Below are positions 44,045-56,023 of a stretch of 64,000 nt of DNA, in pieces. The notes beneath the pieces are model-generated. The model was not told the DNA's origin. It saw only the letters and a program-made list of their open reading frames with translations, and did no database searches. How positions within the stretch are numbered: the first letter of the stretch is position 1; the number at the start of each line of letters is the position of its first letter. Location: assembly GCA_963969495.1 (NCBI GenBank), contig OZ018326.1:153450306-153514305 (forward strand). Direction: 5' to 3'. This DNA is from Ceratothoa steindachneri. Taxonomy: Eukaryota; Arthropoda; Malacostraca; Isopoda; Cymothoidae. The translations under genes were made by a program, and so were the position numbers.

Positions 44045-44634
44045 TAAACAGCTATTCCAGTAAGAAAGTTTTTGACATAAATGACAGTAGGGTGAACATA
44101 ACATAACATAATTTCATGGATGACAAAAGCCACAAGGGCCTATCAAAGGTCATTTGCATCCGTCAAAACCCACCCACAAAAAGCACCATCACCAGGGGAA
44201 GACAAAATCAAAGTCCCCCACAATATAATATAACAGATGACAAAAGCCACAAGGGCCCATGATAGGTCATCCGAGTCAAACAGCCTCTTTTTTTAAGGCA
44301 CCCAAACTCCCAAGAAAACTACATCCAGAGGATTGCATCCAAAATAAACAGCTATTCCAGTAAGAAAGTTTTTGACATAAATGACAGTAGGGTGAACATA
44401 ATTTCACGGATGACACAAGACACAAAGGCTTATCAAAGGTCATCCGCATCCGTCAAAACCCACCCACAAAAAGCACCATCACTAGGGGAAAATAAAATCA
44501 AAGTCCCCCACAATATAATATAACAGATGACAAAAGCCACAAGGGCCCATCATAGGTCATCCGAGTCAAAAGGCCTCTTTTTTTAAGGCACCCAAACTCC
44601 CAAGAAAATTACATCCAGAGCATTGCATCCAGAA
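44045..44634. repeat. 300-bp direct tandem duplication (two copies)
   Basis: TAAACAGCTATTCCAGTAAG begins at 44045 and again at 44345, and the two units stay nearly identical to about 44634. Copy 2 lacks ten bases (one ACATAACATA) near its start. Each unit itself contains two versions of the CR1 3' tail motif GATGACAAAAGCCACAAGGG. The duplication therefore involves a CR1 3' end plus flank. Confidence 0.93.
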
Positions 44635-44644
44635 ACAAGGGTAT

Positions 44645-45210
44645 CACCAATCAAGGCTTGTCAAGAACTAAATCATGCAGCTATAGATATATACAAACAA
44701 TATTAATATATACAAAACTTAGGAACCATCACAACACCTTCCCTTCCCATAAACTCATCCAACTTACTCTTAAATACATTTAAATTTGGACTACCTACTA
44801 CCCTCTGCGGCAATTTGTTCCAGAAGTCTACCACTTTATTGGTGAAAAAATATTTTCTTAAATCCAACCTACACCCTTGCTTTTTAATTTTCAAGTGGTG
44901 AACTCTAGTCCGATTTCCATCATCTAACTCAAAAAACTTGCTTTTTTTTTTTTAAGGGGCTATCTGGCGTCTGCCGACTTAGGCATGAGTCGCCGTAAAC
45001 ATCAAAAGACTTGCTAACATCCAATTTATCTATCCCAGAAAAAAATTTAAAGAGCTCAATCATATCCCCTCTCACACACCTCCTTTCGAACAAGAACATA
45101 TTTAATACCTTCAGTCTATCTATATATTCAAGGTGCCTCAGGGAAGGAATAATTTTGTTGCCCTCCATTGCACTGACTTGAGAAGGTTAATATTGTCTAA
45201 AATGTGGGGA
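44645..45210 (-). pseudogene. CR1-like LINE 3' end fragment
   Basis: Minus-strand frames: [50 protein letters not shown] (45168-44929) and GCRLDLRKYFFTNKVVDFWNKLPQRV (44894-44703), the CR1 C-terminal block. The frame between them is broken by the small insertion at 44943-45001. The 3' tail continues into the duplicated block at 44045-44634. Confidence 0.85.
44929..45015 (-). mobile_element. 59-bp retroposed insertion with target duplication inside CR1
   Basis: TCAAAAAACTTGCT before and TCAAAAGACTTGCT after (13 of 14 identical) flank 44943-45001. The insert reads on the minus strand GTTTACGGCGACTCATGCC..GCCAGATAGCCCC followed by a run of A. It matches the 3' end of the RNase H LINE (10405-10470) and the insert at 26169. 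It splits a CR1 coding frame, so it is younger than that copy. Confidence 0.8.
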
Positions 45211-45339
45211 CCTTGCCTGTATACAGATAGTTTTGCGAATTATAATAGGGGTTGGGGGTGGGATATGACGTCAGAAATGACACAGGTAAACGATAATATT
45301 TACACAAAATAATTTTTTTCCGGCCGGGCCGCTCGTCTA

Positions 45340-48080
45340 CATAAGAACATAAGAACATAAGAAAAGAAGGAGACTGCAAAAGACCATTCATGGCCTACAC
45401 TTGGCAGCTCCTGTTCCATTCAACACACAAAAGATTTCTTACCAGAGAAAAGTCATCAACATTGTCACCCTTTACAGGAGTTCGTGAGATCTAATCTACA
45501 ATATACATAAAATGCATCCAGAGGATTATGTCCATTCATGCAACCGCAAAATATAATCTTCCCACTCCTTAGAAAAATATATACATATGTACATAAAAAA
45601 AAGTCAGTCCCATCTAGCAGCTTCATCCATATATTTATCTAATCTATTCTTAAAACTACCCAGAGAGGAGGCTTCTATCACATGCCTAGTGAGCCTATTC
45701 CATTCATCTACCACACGATTTGTAAACCAATTCCTCCCAATCTCCTTCCTAAACCTATACTTATCAAGCTTAAACCCATTGCTACGTGTTCTGTCATGTT
45801 CACTAAGTATAAGAACCTTACCCAGATCCCCTTTATTATATCCTTTTACCCATTTGAAGACTTCAATCAATTCCCCTCTGACTCTTCTCCTTTCCAATGT
45901 ATGTAGATTTAGTTTTCTGAGCCTTTCACCATAAGGTAAGTTCCTTAGCCCACCAATCATCTTTGTCATCCTTCTCTGCACAGACTCAAGCAAATCAATA
46001 TCCTTCCTATAATATGGTGACCAAAATTGTACTGCATAGTCTAGATGACCTCCTTACTTTTGTAACTGACATTTCTCTTAATGAAACCCAGCACTCTATT
46101 TGCCCTATTTCTTGCTTCAATACACTGCTTAGAAAACCTTAATGACTTATCTATTACTACTCCTAGATCTTTCTCATCCTCTACTGAGCTCAGCCAATGC
46201 CCATCCATTTCATAGTTAAATTCTCTATTATCTTTTCCCATGTTAATAACTTTGCACTTATCAAGGTTGAAAGTCATTTGCCAATAATGTGCCCAGGATA
46301 ACAATTTATTTAAATCCCCCTGCACTTTAAAATTATCATCAATATCTTTAACTACAGCTGCCAATTTGGTATCATCCGCAAAAATTGACACTTTATTACT
46401 AACCGCCTCCCCAAGATCGTTTATATAGATGACAAATAATAATGGACCGAGAACTGATCCCTGAGGAACCCCACTGATAACATTCCTCCACTCTGACTTT
46501 ACACCATTTAGCACCACCTTTTGCTTCCTGTCTTTCAGCCACTCAGCTATCCAATTTGAAACACCCCCACATATCCCAATCATTTTTTAATTTATGAACT
46601 AGTCTCCTATGTGGTAGCTTATCAAATGCTTTACTAAAATCTAAGTAAATTATATCTACATTCTCTCCCTTATCTACTTGATCTGTTACAAACTCCAGAA
46701 AGTCTAGTAAGTTAGTCAAACATGATCTACCTGATCTAAACCCATGCTGAGCATCGCTGATTAACCCCACCCTCTCTAGATGTTGGCAAATCCCTTTTTT
46801 AACTATTTTCTCAAGAATTTTACAGACTACAGGAGTTAGGCTAACCGGTCTAAAGTTATTTGGATCCTCTTTACTACCCTTCTTGAAAAGGGGGACTACA
46901 TTCGCTCTCTTCCAATCATCAGGTATTTCTCCATATTCCAGTGACCTAGTATATAACTTCTCCAGAGCTATTGAGATACTTTCTACCCCTTCTTTAAGTA
47001 TCCTAGAATGAATATTATCAGGGCCGGAGGCCTTGGTAGTATCTAACTCACCTATTAGTCCTTTTATCATCCTCCAATCCACACTAATGTTAGTAAACAC
47101 CTCTTTCCCTGACCCATGAGTACTATACATAAGACTATTTAGTTTCTCCTTTGTAAATACTGATGCAAAATGACCATTTAGTACCTCAACTATTTCCTCA
47201 TCAGTTTCTCTCACAACCCCTTCATATTTGATAGGTCCTATTTTAACTCTGCCAGACTTGTTATTAATTTTATAGTAACTAAATAACTTTCTAGGATCTT
47301 TGTTGCTATCCTGAGCTAATTTAATTTCTGACACCCTTTTGTTCTTCTTTATAATCTTATTTAACTCATTCCTAGCCATTCTATAATCACTTAAATTTTG
47401 AATATTATTTTCTACCTGTAATTTTTTGTATGCCCTTTTCTTCTCTGAAATTTTTCTAGCTATCTCCTAATTCCACCATAATGGTTTCCTACTTTTGTTC
47501 CTAATGGCCTTCATTGGGATACATTGTTCTTGGACTACATTTATTATATGTTTGAAAGTATCCCACATCCCATAAGCATTTTTACCTCTGAATTCTACAT
47601 CCCAGTCTACCAAATTTAGCAAGCTTCGAAGTTTTACATAATCTCCCTTATGAAAATTTGGAACTTTTACAGCATTCTTGGTTATTTTACCCTTCTCAAT
47701 TCCCAAGTTAAAACGAACTATCTGATGGTCACTATTTCCCAATGCTTCCCCAACAGTCAATTCTTGAACTAAATGATCACTGTTAGAAAGTACTAAATTT
47801 AATATATTGTCCCCCCTCGTTGGCTCATTAACAAATTAATTCAAAAAAATTATCCTCAAAGCATTCTATGAACCTGCCACTTGTTCTATCCCTACCTATC
47901 ATATTTTCCCAGTCCACAGAGTTTAAGTTGAAGTCCCCAATAATAACTGCATCTGTTTCACATCCCTTACTTATTTCCCTTATTATTAGTTCATCCATAT
48001 CATCAGTCTGCCCAGGTGGCCTGTAAAAAGCTCCCAAATGCACTATTCTATTTTTACTGAACCTAATATCTATCATGCAT
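45340..48080 (-). mobile_element. CR1-like LINE, endonuclease to 3' end, moderately decayed
   Basis: Minus strand, 48076 to 45340: endonuclease (48076-47828, [18 protein letters not shown].. and AVIIGDFNLNSVDWENM), linker (47760-47467), RT (47379-46543 and 46583-46041) with [30 protein letters not shown] and FADDTKL, C-terminal block (45993-45604), then an untranslated tail ending in TTCTTATGTTCTTATGTTC (45340-45364). This microsatellite-like terminus is the CR1 hallmark. Frame breaks near 47465, 46560 and 46020 prevent a full protein. The 5' end with ORF1 is missing. Confidence 0.93.
46041..47379 (-). pseudogene. CR1 reverse transcriptase, two overlapping frames
   Basis: The first frame (47379-46543, 278 residues) holds [55 protein letters not shown] and [15 protein letters not shown]. 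The second (46583-46041, 180 residues) continues with the catalytic ADD box. The two overlap by about 40 bases where a frameshift has occurred. All core RT blocks are otherwise present. Confidence 0.92.
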
Positions 48081-48562
48081 CTACAATATATAATTTAAAC
48101 AATCCATAGGATTGTGTCAGATCATACATCTAAAATATACAATTAGAACCATACACAGGAATGTATCAGAAACAAAAAGCATCATCATCTATTTTTTGCC
48201 TCAATACACTGCTTTTTGGTAATTTGGTAATTTGGTAAATTGAGGGCCAGAGAGTGCATGGGTCAGCACTATGGGCCCTGGAGAAGGTCAATGCCGTTTA
48301 TATTTCTCTGTACTTTGGCTTAGGAAAGATTTAACATAACATAACATAACATAACATAATTTAACGGATGACAAAAGCCACAAGGGCCTATCAAAGGTCA
48401 TCCGTATCCATCAAATCCCACCCATATAATGCATCCATAGGATTTTGTCAGGTCATGCAGCTACAATATACAATTTAACAATCCATAGGAATGTCCAACC
48501 ATGCATCTACAATATATAATTTAAAGCCTCCATAGGAGTCTGTCAAAAACAAAATCAAATTT
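48081..48562 (-). repeat. Stacked CR1 3' tail fragments
   Basis: Short repeats of CR1 tail sequence occur: TACAATATATAATTTAAACAATCCATAGG-like blocks at 48070, 48450 and 48510, and AACATAACATAACATAATTT followed by GATGACAAAAGCCACAAGGG at 48333-48390. The last is the 3' terminus of the subfamily also seen at 28002 and 44100. Confidence 0.75.
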
Positions 48563-48646
48563 AGCGGACTTTGCTTGCTGGGCTGACTTAGCAATCTAAC
48601 AGGAGATAAGCCATGTTAGTACAGGAGGGAGGGGATGATCTATGAT

Positions 48647-51600
48647 TTATATTCTATGTAACTGTCCAGTTTTAGTCAGAAAGAACTGGAGATAATTGGA
48701 AATTGCTTGGCGGATAGGGATGGGGTAACCGATTCCGTTGAGGATGACTGGGATTGTGAGTTGCATTACTCCAATTTCTCTGAGTTTTTCACGGAGTAGT
48801 ACTTGATGGGAGTGATGGTGCAGGCATTCTAGTAGGAAGTGCTGGATGGTTTCTGGTTGATTGGGGCACCAGGGGCAGTCTGGAGAGGGAGAGAGACCCA
48901 GGCGGAAGAGATGAGCAGACAGACCAGAATGTCCAATTCTCAATCGGACGAGGGCAGAGTCAAGACGACGATTGATTGACCTTGACCAAAGTATAGGGCC
49001 AGAGTCCTCATAAAGGATGGATCTGAAGGATCCATGGAGCTGTTGGCGGAGGTCTTCTTCCCATGTAGCTCTGGTGTGTGCCTTCCAGAGGGAGGTTCGT
49101 GTGGCTGGAGAGATGGGAAGTGTTCCCAAAATGGGAGTGGAGTGAGCTTGGTTTGCTGCTCTGTCCGCTTTTTCATTGCCGATGATACCAGAGTGGGCTG
49201 GGATCCATTGCAGCTTCACATGCCATAGAGGGTGGATGAGGAAGTCAAGTAGCAATGCCTGAATTTCATAGCAGAGTTGTGGGTGGGTGAGGGGTGCGGA
49301 GGAGAGGAGAAGCTGAAGCGAGGACATTGAGTCAGTGTAGATGATTATTTTCCTGGAGGGGACTAGTGTCCGGACTATTTTAAGAGCATGGAACAAGGCA
49401 TACAGTTCAGCCACCACGATATTGTGCAGGGGATCTAAATGCCATGTGAATTCAAATGGGCATTCTAGGCAGATGACTGCTGCTGTAGTTGAGGGGGGAT
49501 CCGTATGGTGGGAGCCGTCTGTGAATATGGCTAAGTAGTCTTTGTAAGTGGCATTTTCTAGGCTGCAGAAGATTGCTCTCAATTTGTGGGGTGGGTCATA
49601 TTTTGTCCATTGACATGGGAGGGAGGGTGATATCACTGCGGATAGTGATATCCAAGGTGGAATGGGAGGCGTTGCTGGAAGTGGAGCCTGCCGTGGGAGA
49701 GGAAAAGCAAATTGAGCAAAAGTCTGGGCTGCACGGACTGCTACTGGGCGATGTGAAGAAGTTGGCCAGGGTTGAAGATATGCGTGGGAGGCGATGATTG
49801 TTGCAAGAGGGTGGTCTTCTGGTAGGTATGTAGTCCGATAGAGCCATTTTCCAAGGAGGTTCTTTCTTCTGTATTCTAAGGGAAGGATGCCACTTTCTGC
49901 ATGAAGTGCTGAAATGGGGGATGATCTGAAGGCTCCTAGGGCAATTCTCATTGCACTGTGCTGAATAGGGTTTAGTTTTGCCAGCTGGGTCTTATTTGCC
50001 GCAGAGTAGACAATCGAACCATAGTCTAGTTTGCTTTGGATGTAGGCTGTGTAGAATTGAAGGAGTGTTTCCCGGGAGGCACCCCATTTCACACCAGCAA
50101 TGCGGCGCATCAAGGCGAGACAGTTGAAACATTTCTCTCGCAGTTGGTTGATTTGGGTGTTCCAACTTAGAGTTGGGCTATCTAACCATAGTCCAAGAAA
50201 CTTATGGGCGGACACCCGTTCAATAGGTGTGCCAGAAATGAGCAAGGGTGGTGGTGGTCCTAGATGGCGACGAGTGAACCAGAGAGATTTGGACTTGGTC
50301 TTGTTTAGGTGCAGGTTCCAGCTTTGAGCCCATGCTGTGAGGTCGTTTACCGCGTTTTGGAGTCTGTCATGGACCAGTTGGGGAGTTTGGGCGGTGCAGA
50401 AGATGGATATGTCATCTGCATATAATAGAGATGTTGTATGCACACTGTCCGGTATGTCTGCTATGTATATTGTGAATAGAAGGGGGCTCAGAGGGGATCC
50501 TTGTGGGACTCCTTGGTTGATCTTGCGGGGAGAAGCTTGGGTTGACCCTATCAGCACTGTGTAGAGACGGTTAGAGAGGAAGTCTTTGATCCATGAGAGG
50601 GGGGGGCCGTGCATTCCCAGGTTCAATAGTTTGTGCAGCAAGGCCTCATGGTTAACTGTGTCAAAAGCATTTGACAGATCAAAGGAGACGGCCTCTGCCA
50701 CTAGATGTTCCTTGAAGGTGGATTGCACCAGGTGGTCTAGATGTATGAGTGCGTCCGTCGTGCTGCGGCCTGGTCGGAAGCCATATTGATTAGGGTGGTG
50801 ATGGTGGTGGGATTCCAGCCACCAGGCTAGACGCTTTTGGACCATTTTTTCCAGGAGTTTGCTGGTGCAGGAAAGGAGGCTGATTGGTCTGTATGATGCC
50901 GGGTCACTAGGGTCTTTTCCTTTTTGGGGGATGGGGAGGATGAGGGCAAGTTTCCATGGGGAGGGGAATTGGCCTTGGGCCCAGCTGTCGTTGAATAGCT
51001 CCAGTAAGAAGCTTAGGTGAACTTCAGACAAGTGACTTAGGAAGTCAGAGAGGATCATGTCGGAGCCAGGGGCCTTGCCTTTTTTCATGGAAGAAAGTGC
51101 CCCATGCAATTCTTTGAGTTGGAAAGGGGATGCAAGTGGGTCATCTGTGGTGTTGGAAGTACTCTCTGTGAGAAGCCTGGCTTGAGGTCTGGTTAAGAGA
51201 GAGTCTGCTTTGCTGCTGTATAGTCGGCTGTATTCTGTGGCAAAGGCTTCAGCCTTGTCTTTTTCATTTGTTAGTGGGAAGCCACCTGAGCAGAGGGGAT
51301 AGGAATTGGGCTTTGAAGGTGAGGTCATGTGTCTGAAGAAAGTCCAGACTTTAGTGGAGGGGGTGGAAAAGGAAAGCGAGCTACAGAATTTATGCCAGGA
51401 GTTTCTTTTTGCCTGAAGTAAGATCCTTTTGCACTTGGCGTCCTGTCTGTTAAATCCAATTTTGTTAGTTTGGGAGGGCTGACGTCTCCATCTTGCAAAT
51501 GCTAGTCGTCTGAGGCGGATGGCTGATGCACACTCTTCTGTCCACCAAGGACAGCGGGGGCGGCCATTGAAGCGACTGGTGGTTAGGATAAAAGTGTGTT

Positions 51601-52428
51601 CCCCAGCTGCCTTGAGGGATTCTGAAAACCAGTTGGCTTTTTCTTCAACTGAGAGGAGATTTGGGGGGGAGGTTCGAGTGAGGCTTGGAATTTTGTCCAT
51701 TTTCCTGGGTTTGTTTTCCAATGAGGGCGGATTGACCTCGGGGGAGGGTTTGTGAGGCCATTTGAGGAGATGATCACTGGTAGATGGTCGCTTCCCATAT
51801 ATTGGCCGGTAGAAACTACTGAGGAGGTGAAGGACCCACTGCCAATACACAGATCCAGGGTTGAAGGCACGGCTTTTGCTGGGTCCACCCTGGTGCAGAG
51901 GCCTGGTGGGGTGAGAAGGGAGAGGTGGGTCGAGGAGAGGAGGGCTTGAAAGAGGGCAGAGCCTGGGCGGCTTGTGATGGCTGATGGATCCCAGTGGGGG
52001 TGGGGGGCATTGAAATCTCCCATGATGAGGCTTGTAGGGGAGAGTTGGTCAAAATAGTGGTTAAATTCTCGCTCAGTGACCGGGAGGCATGGGTTGTAGC
52101 AGATGAGAATGTCACACCAGGTTCCGCCGATGGCTATCTGCACTGCCAGCAGTTCTAGAAGGCCTTGGGGGTATGGTATGAGTGTGTGGAGACGGTGGGT
52201 CAATCCATGTTTAATGAGAAGGAGGAGGCCACCACCTGCCCGATTTGACCTGTCTCTGCGGAGTGCAGTGTAACCTTGGAATGAGGGTGAGATTTCAGGC
52301 TGGAACCAGGTCTCACATATGCCAACTATATTGGGTGATAGAGAGTTGATGAGTAGAGAGAGGTCTCTCATCTTGTGACGAAGGGAGCGGGCATTCCAGA
52401 AAATTATAGGGCTGTGCATTGAAGCCAT
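48647..52428 (-). CDS. Jockey-like ORF2: endonuclease, reverse transcriptase, RNase H (one frameshift)
   Basis: The start is ATG 52428. Endonuclease: NARSLRHKM, GICETWF, IMGDFNAPHPHWD and GSDHLPVI carry the APE-type active-site residues. At a run of seven C (plus-strand G run 51663-51669) the frame changes and continues as 1005 residues: RT with LALILPIPQKGKDPSDPASY, AVSFDLSNAFDTVNH, GVPQGSPLSPLLFTIYIADI and LLYADDISIF; RNase H with IFTDGS, AELYAL, IYTDSMSS and IPAHSGIIGNEKAD; and a C-terminal CPWCPNQPETIQHFLLEC zinc motif. Apart from the single homopolymer break the protein looks complete (about 1260 residues). Confidence 0.92.
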
Positions 52429-53909
52429 TATGAGAGGAATGATGTGAACAGATTGATTACACTAGGGAGGAGAGTGATAAGGGCTTGTTGGACAGGAGAG
52501 CCAGATTGGAGCAGGGTGACGAATTCTTTTAGGAGATTTGTGATCTTCACTATGAGTGGCTGAGCTGAGGGTGCTCCTTTGCGGTGGTGAAGAGGCACAT
52601 TCTGGATGACTGGGGAAAGTGGGTATGGAGGAGGAATTGGAGAAGGGCTCTTGGGGTGATAGTATTGGCTGGGGCAGGGCCTCTTGGGAGTGGTCTCTCT
52701 GTTGGCTCTGTGTGAAGAGGAGGAGGTTACAGGTGGATTTGGTTTACCGAGGTTCCTTGGTGGGATGGGAGCAGCAGCCATCTCTGCATAGGAGGGGGTC
52801 TGGAGGGGCTTTCTTGGGGGAGTTTTAGGAGAAGAGCGGATATCCTGGGAGGATAGTGAGGGCGTAGTTTTGGAGGCAGTGGAAGTTGTCCTGGAGTCTT
52901 TTGGGGCTGAGTAGATGGAGCGGAGCTGGGCATGGATGGTATAGGTAGGGATACTATCATCCACTGATTTGCGTTGGATCTGCCTTGCCTTTTCTGAGAA
53001 TGGACAGTTGTTGGAGGAGGGGCGATGGTTGTCGTCGCAGAAGTAGCAGTAGGGGGGGATTTGAGCATTCTTGGCCTGCATGAAAACCACTGCATCTGCT
53101 GCATCTTTGTGTGGATCTGCAGGTCAGTGATCCATGGCCAAAACGCTGGCATGTGAAACACCTCAGAGGGGGGGGGGAATGTATGAGAGAACTGAGTAGG
53201 AGGTGAAGCCCAGAGCCATTCTTTCTGGTAGTCCTCCTGCAAATTTGAGACGCACTGAGTAGGTGGAAGCCTCAGGATGGGAAGGTAGTCTAGAAATCTC
53301 CATAAGACTGGACAGGCTGTTAGAGTCAAGGATCCGCAGGTTGTTTCTGAGGTCTTCTTGCTGTAGGGAGACTGGAAGGCCAGAGATCCTTCCATATTTG
53401 TATTTGCCTAATGAGGCATCTTCCGGGCGCCAGCACTTGACTGGCCATTCCCCCAGGGTGGAGACATCTTCGAGATCTACCTCTAGTTTATTAATATTAG
53501 AGAGTTCAATTCTTAGGGCTGTACCTTTTCCCAAGATTCGGCAGGATCCCTCTTTTATGAGTTTATGGAATGGTGATGAGTTTAGGGCAGTTGTAACTTT
53601 TAATGGGTGGGAAAATATGGCCTTGTCTTCAGACGATCTGATGAGAACAACATTCTGAGACTCAGAGTTGTCATTTGGAGCCAGGGTTGAGTTGGAGGCA
53701 TGGTGAGATCGATGAATATTAGGTCTTGGAGCGTCTTGGTTGAAGCGAGGACGTGAAGTCGGACGAGGGTCCGCTTCGGCGGAAGGGCTGGGGCCACGTT
53801 TGCCCTTAGGGGTTAGGGAAACTTCCATTGGGGGACCGTTCACCTGGGCCTGGCGGCCTAGGTCTCCCAGAGCTAAGCTAGGGATACTCCAAGAGGTTAT
53901 TAGGGCCAA
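52428..53909 (-). CDS. Jockey-like ORF1, gag-like nucleic-acid-binding protein (two compensating frameshifts)
   Basis: Frame from 53909: a proline/serine-rich N-terminus, then the RNA-binding gag-like region (FSHPLKVTTALNSSPFHKL.., ..GRISGLPVSLQQEDL). At a run of ten C (plus-strand G run about 53167-53176) the frame moves; the next 36 codons encode two zinc knuckles, CFTCQRFGHGSLTC and CSRCSGFHAGQEC. At a run of seven C (53052-53058) the original frame returns with CYFCDDNHRPSSNNC. A proline-rich tail ends at TAA overlapping the ORF2 ATG. The knuckles bind element RNA in related elements. The two shifts cancel, which argues for sequencing error or very recent mutation. Confidence 0.85.
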
Positions 53910-54195
53910 AAGCCTTTAGAAGACTGTAGTTGCGGGCGACCGTGAGTGAGCAGGTGATGTAAAGTTCGACGACGAAGTGAGAGCGATCAAAAACGTCCGG
54001 TTCCTTCAGAAGATCAGTCATACACTGCTTTGAAACTGGTAAACATTAAGATCGGGAGCGCGAACGATGGGATGCAAACTATTCCGTCCGTGTTCCAATA
54101 TGTTTCACCTTTTTGGAGTAAATTCAAGGAAACTGCTTGTGGGGGGTTTAGCACTGCGGAAGGACAGCCTACGATGCTCCTGAGTTTCCCTCAAT

Positions 54196-54275
54196 TAAAG
54201 CTACCCCTAACTTCTTTGACTACAGCTGCCAATTTAGTGTCATCCGCAAAAATTGACACTTTGCTATTTAGTCTC
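54196..54275 (-). pseudogene. Small CR1 RT fragment
   Basis: TTAAAGCTACCCCTAACTTC and the following 60 bases match 28985-29060, the CR1 segment containing the complement of the [14 protein letters not shown] codons. It is an isolated fragment. Confidence 0.7.
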
Positions 54276-54279
54276 TCCA

Positions 54280-54600
54280 AGACTCAGTTACATCAAGGGA
54301 GTACAGGGCACAGTACAGCGAGTAAGAAACCTGGCCCACAACTCCTTCACGTACAATGGGCCCCGCTTATTCAACTGTCTCCCGCAAGAACTAAGAGACC
54401 TGAGTGGAATTAGCCCTGAAGCCTTCAAAAATAATCTGGATAAGTGGCTTCAAGGACTAGAAGACAATCCACCAACACCAGGATACCCCAGCCGTCACCA
54501 CAACACCTTGCCAGAAGTAATTCAAACTCTGGAAAGGGAGGAGAATGTGGGATCAAGCGGGTTAGGCGGAAGCCGACTTCAGCCTTGCCATTAACAGGCA
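54280..54600 (+). pseudogene. LINE-type C-terminal fragment, unassigned clade
   Basis: A plus-strand frame (54253-54594) reads YIKGVQGTVQRVRNLAHNSF, then GPRLFNCLPQELRDLSGISP and EAFKNNLDKWLQGLEDNPPT. The block R..SF...G..LFN.LP..LR..SG.....FK..LD.(F/W)L...(P)D.P..PGY is common at the C-terminus of LINE polyproteins in invertebrates. RT is absent. The clade could not be fixed. Confidence 0.55.
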
Positions 54601-55298
54601 GAATTCACCGAAAGTAAGTATGAAGTTAGCTGCTCGGCTATATGTTCCTGGGGCGAGCGGGGATGGGGGTATAAGTGAGCGTAGCCCACCCCCATGTAGT
54701 AACTCATAGACCGGCTTCCAGTAACCAAACACATATACGAATAACCAAATGAATATACCTACAATCTATAAATATACATTAGTTTTAAATGAAAATTTCC
54801 TTTTAAGGCAATATAAATTAAGCGCTATCAACTTAGCAACCTACATCAACTACTTGTTTATCTGAATGCAATCTCACCCAGCAACAAATATTATCTGGTA
54901 ATTTGCAAGGAGAGCGGCGGTTCACGATACTTTAGCCTGTTCATTGAGGAGGGGGGGGGGGATATTTTAGCCGTTTTAGCTTTTGTAAGCTTTTTTTTCA
55001 ACTCAAGTATATTAAAATTATATAAACTAACTTAGAGACTAACTTTTAAAAAAAAAAATTTAAAACTTTTAAAATCTAGACAAAAGACATAAATTATCGC
55101 ACAGCGCTCTCCTTGAAAATGATCCACTTGCTCAAGAACAAACACAAGTCACAACCATATCATATAACATTTGTGGTCAGTCTGAATAACAACTAGTCAC
55201 AATCCCCCACATTTCCGTTAATTTAAACATTTATTACTTATTTATTAGATTACAATCGAAACTAGCTGGAATTCATCTCACTTAATAACCTACATCAA

Positions 55299-55301
<3 letters not shown>
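54601..55301. other. AT-rich stretch, nothing recognised
   Basis: No coding signal. A G10 homopolymer lies at about 54951-54960. Confidence 0.4.

Positions 55302-55387
<86 letters not shown>
55302..55387. repeat. (AT)n microsatellite, 86 bp
   Basis: Uninterrupted alternating AT. ORFs across it (IYIYIY) are artefacts. Confidence 0.99.
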
Positions 55388-55390
<3 letters not shown>

Positions 55391-55441
55391 GAAGTTCGAA
55401 AGTACCTTGGAATCCGCCTTTCATTTTCCTGTGGGATTTTT

Positions 55442-55585
<144 letters not shown>

Positions 55586-55981
55586 GTTGGAGGAACCTTT
55601 TTCAAATGGGGGAGGGGGAGCAGTGGCCCGGGCTGGTCAGCGCGCCCCGTCATAACTGCACAGTCAAACGATTGCGATAACATCACGATATTTGTCAAAC
55701 GGACTCACACTATACACTGTTACAGCACAAAATAACTTCATTTAATTACTGTTATTCACTATAATTATATCACAAAGAACAATATTCTGTTTAAGTTACA
55801 AACAGACCTGGACTAATCATGAAAAAACAGCTGCGATATGCATGTTAGGCCTATTGGAACGATATATTTGTAAAATAGCCTACACTGCCTACAGGAACCA
55901 TTAGGGAGATGAACTTATAGGGAAATATTTTTACACTTCTGGATTTCAAAAGTGGAGGGGCCAGGGCCCCCTGCCCCCCCC

Positions 55982-55984
<3 letters not shown>
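55586..55984. other. Unclassified stretch with GC-rich islands
   Basis: Contains CCCGGGCTGGTCAGCGCGCC near 55628 and GGCCAGGGCCCCCTGCCCCC near 55960, unlike the AT-rich surroundings. Possibly decayed hAT-type DNA, but no domain was seen. Confidence 0.3.

Positions 55985-56020
<36 letters not shown>
55985..56020. repeat. (TC)n microsatellite
   Basis: 36 bases of uninterrupted TC directly before an inverted-repeat element. Confidence 0.98.

Positions 56021-56023
<3 letters not shown>

Larger units (their letters stand above)
48563..54195 (-). mobile_element. Jockey-like LINE, nearly complete
   Basis: Two ORFs on the minus strand: ORF1 (53909-52428) and ORF2 (52428-48647), overlapping as TAATG. 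ORF2 carries endonuclease, RT and RNase H. About 80 bases of 3' untranslated sequence follow the stop. The 5' boundary lies between 53910 and 54195 and is not precisely set. Only three frame breaks were found, all in C/G homopolymers, so the copy is young or its sequence is imperfect. Confidence 0.9.
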
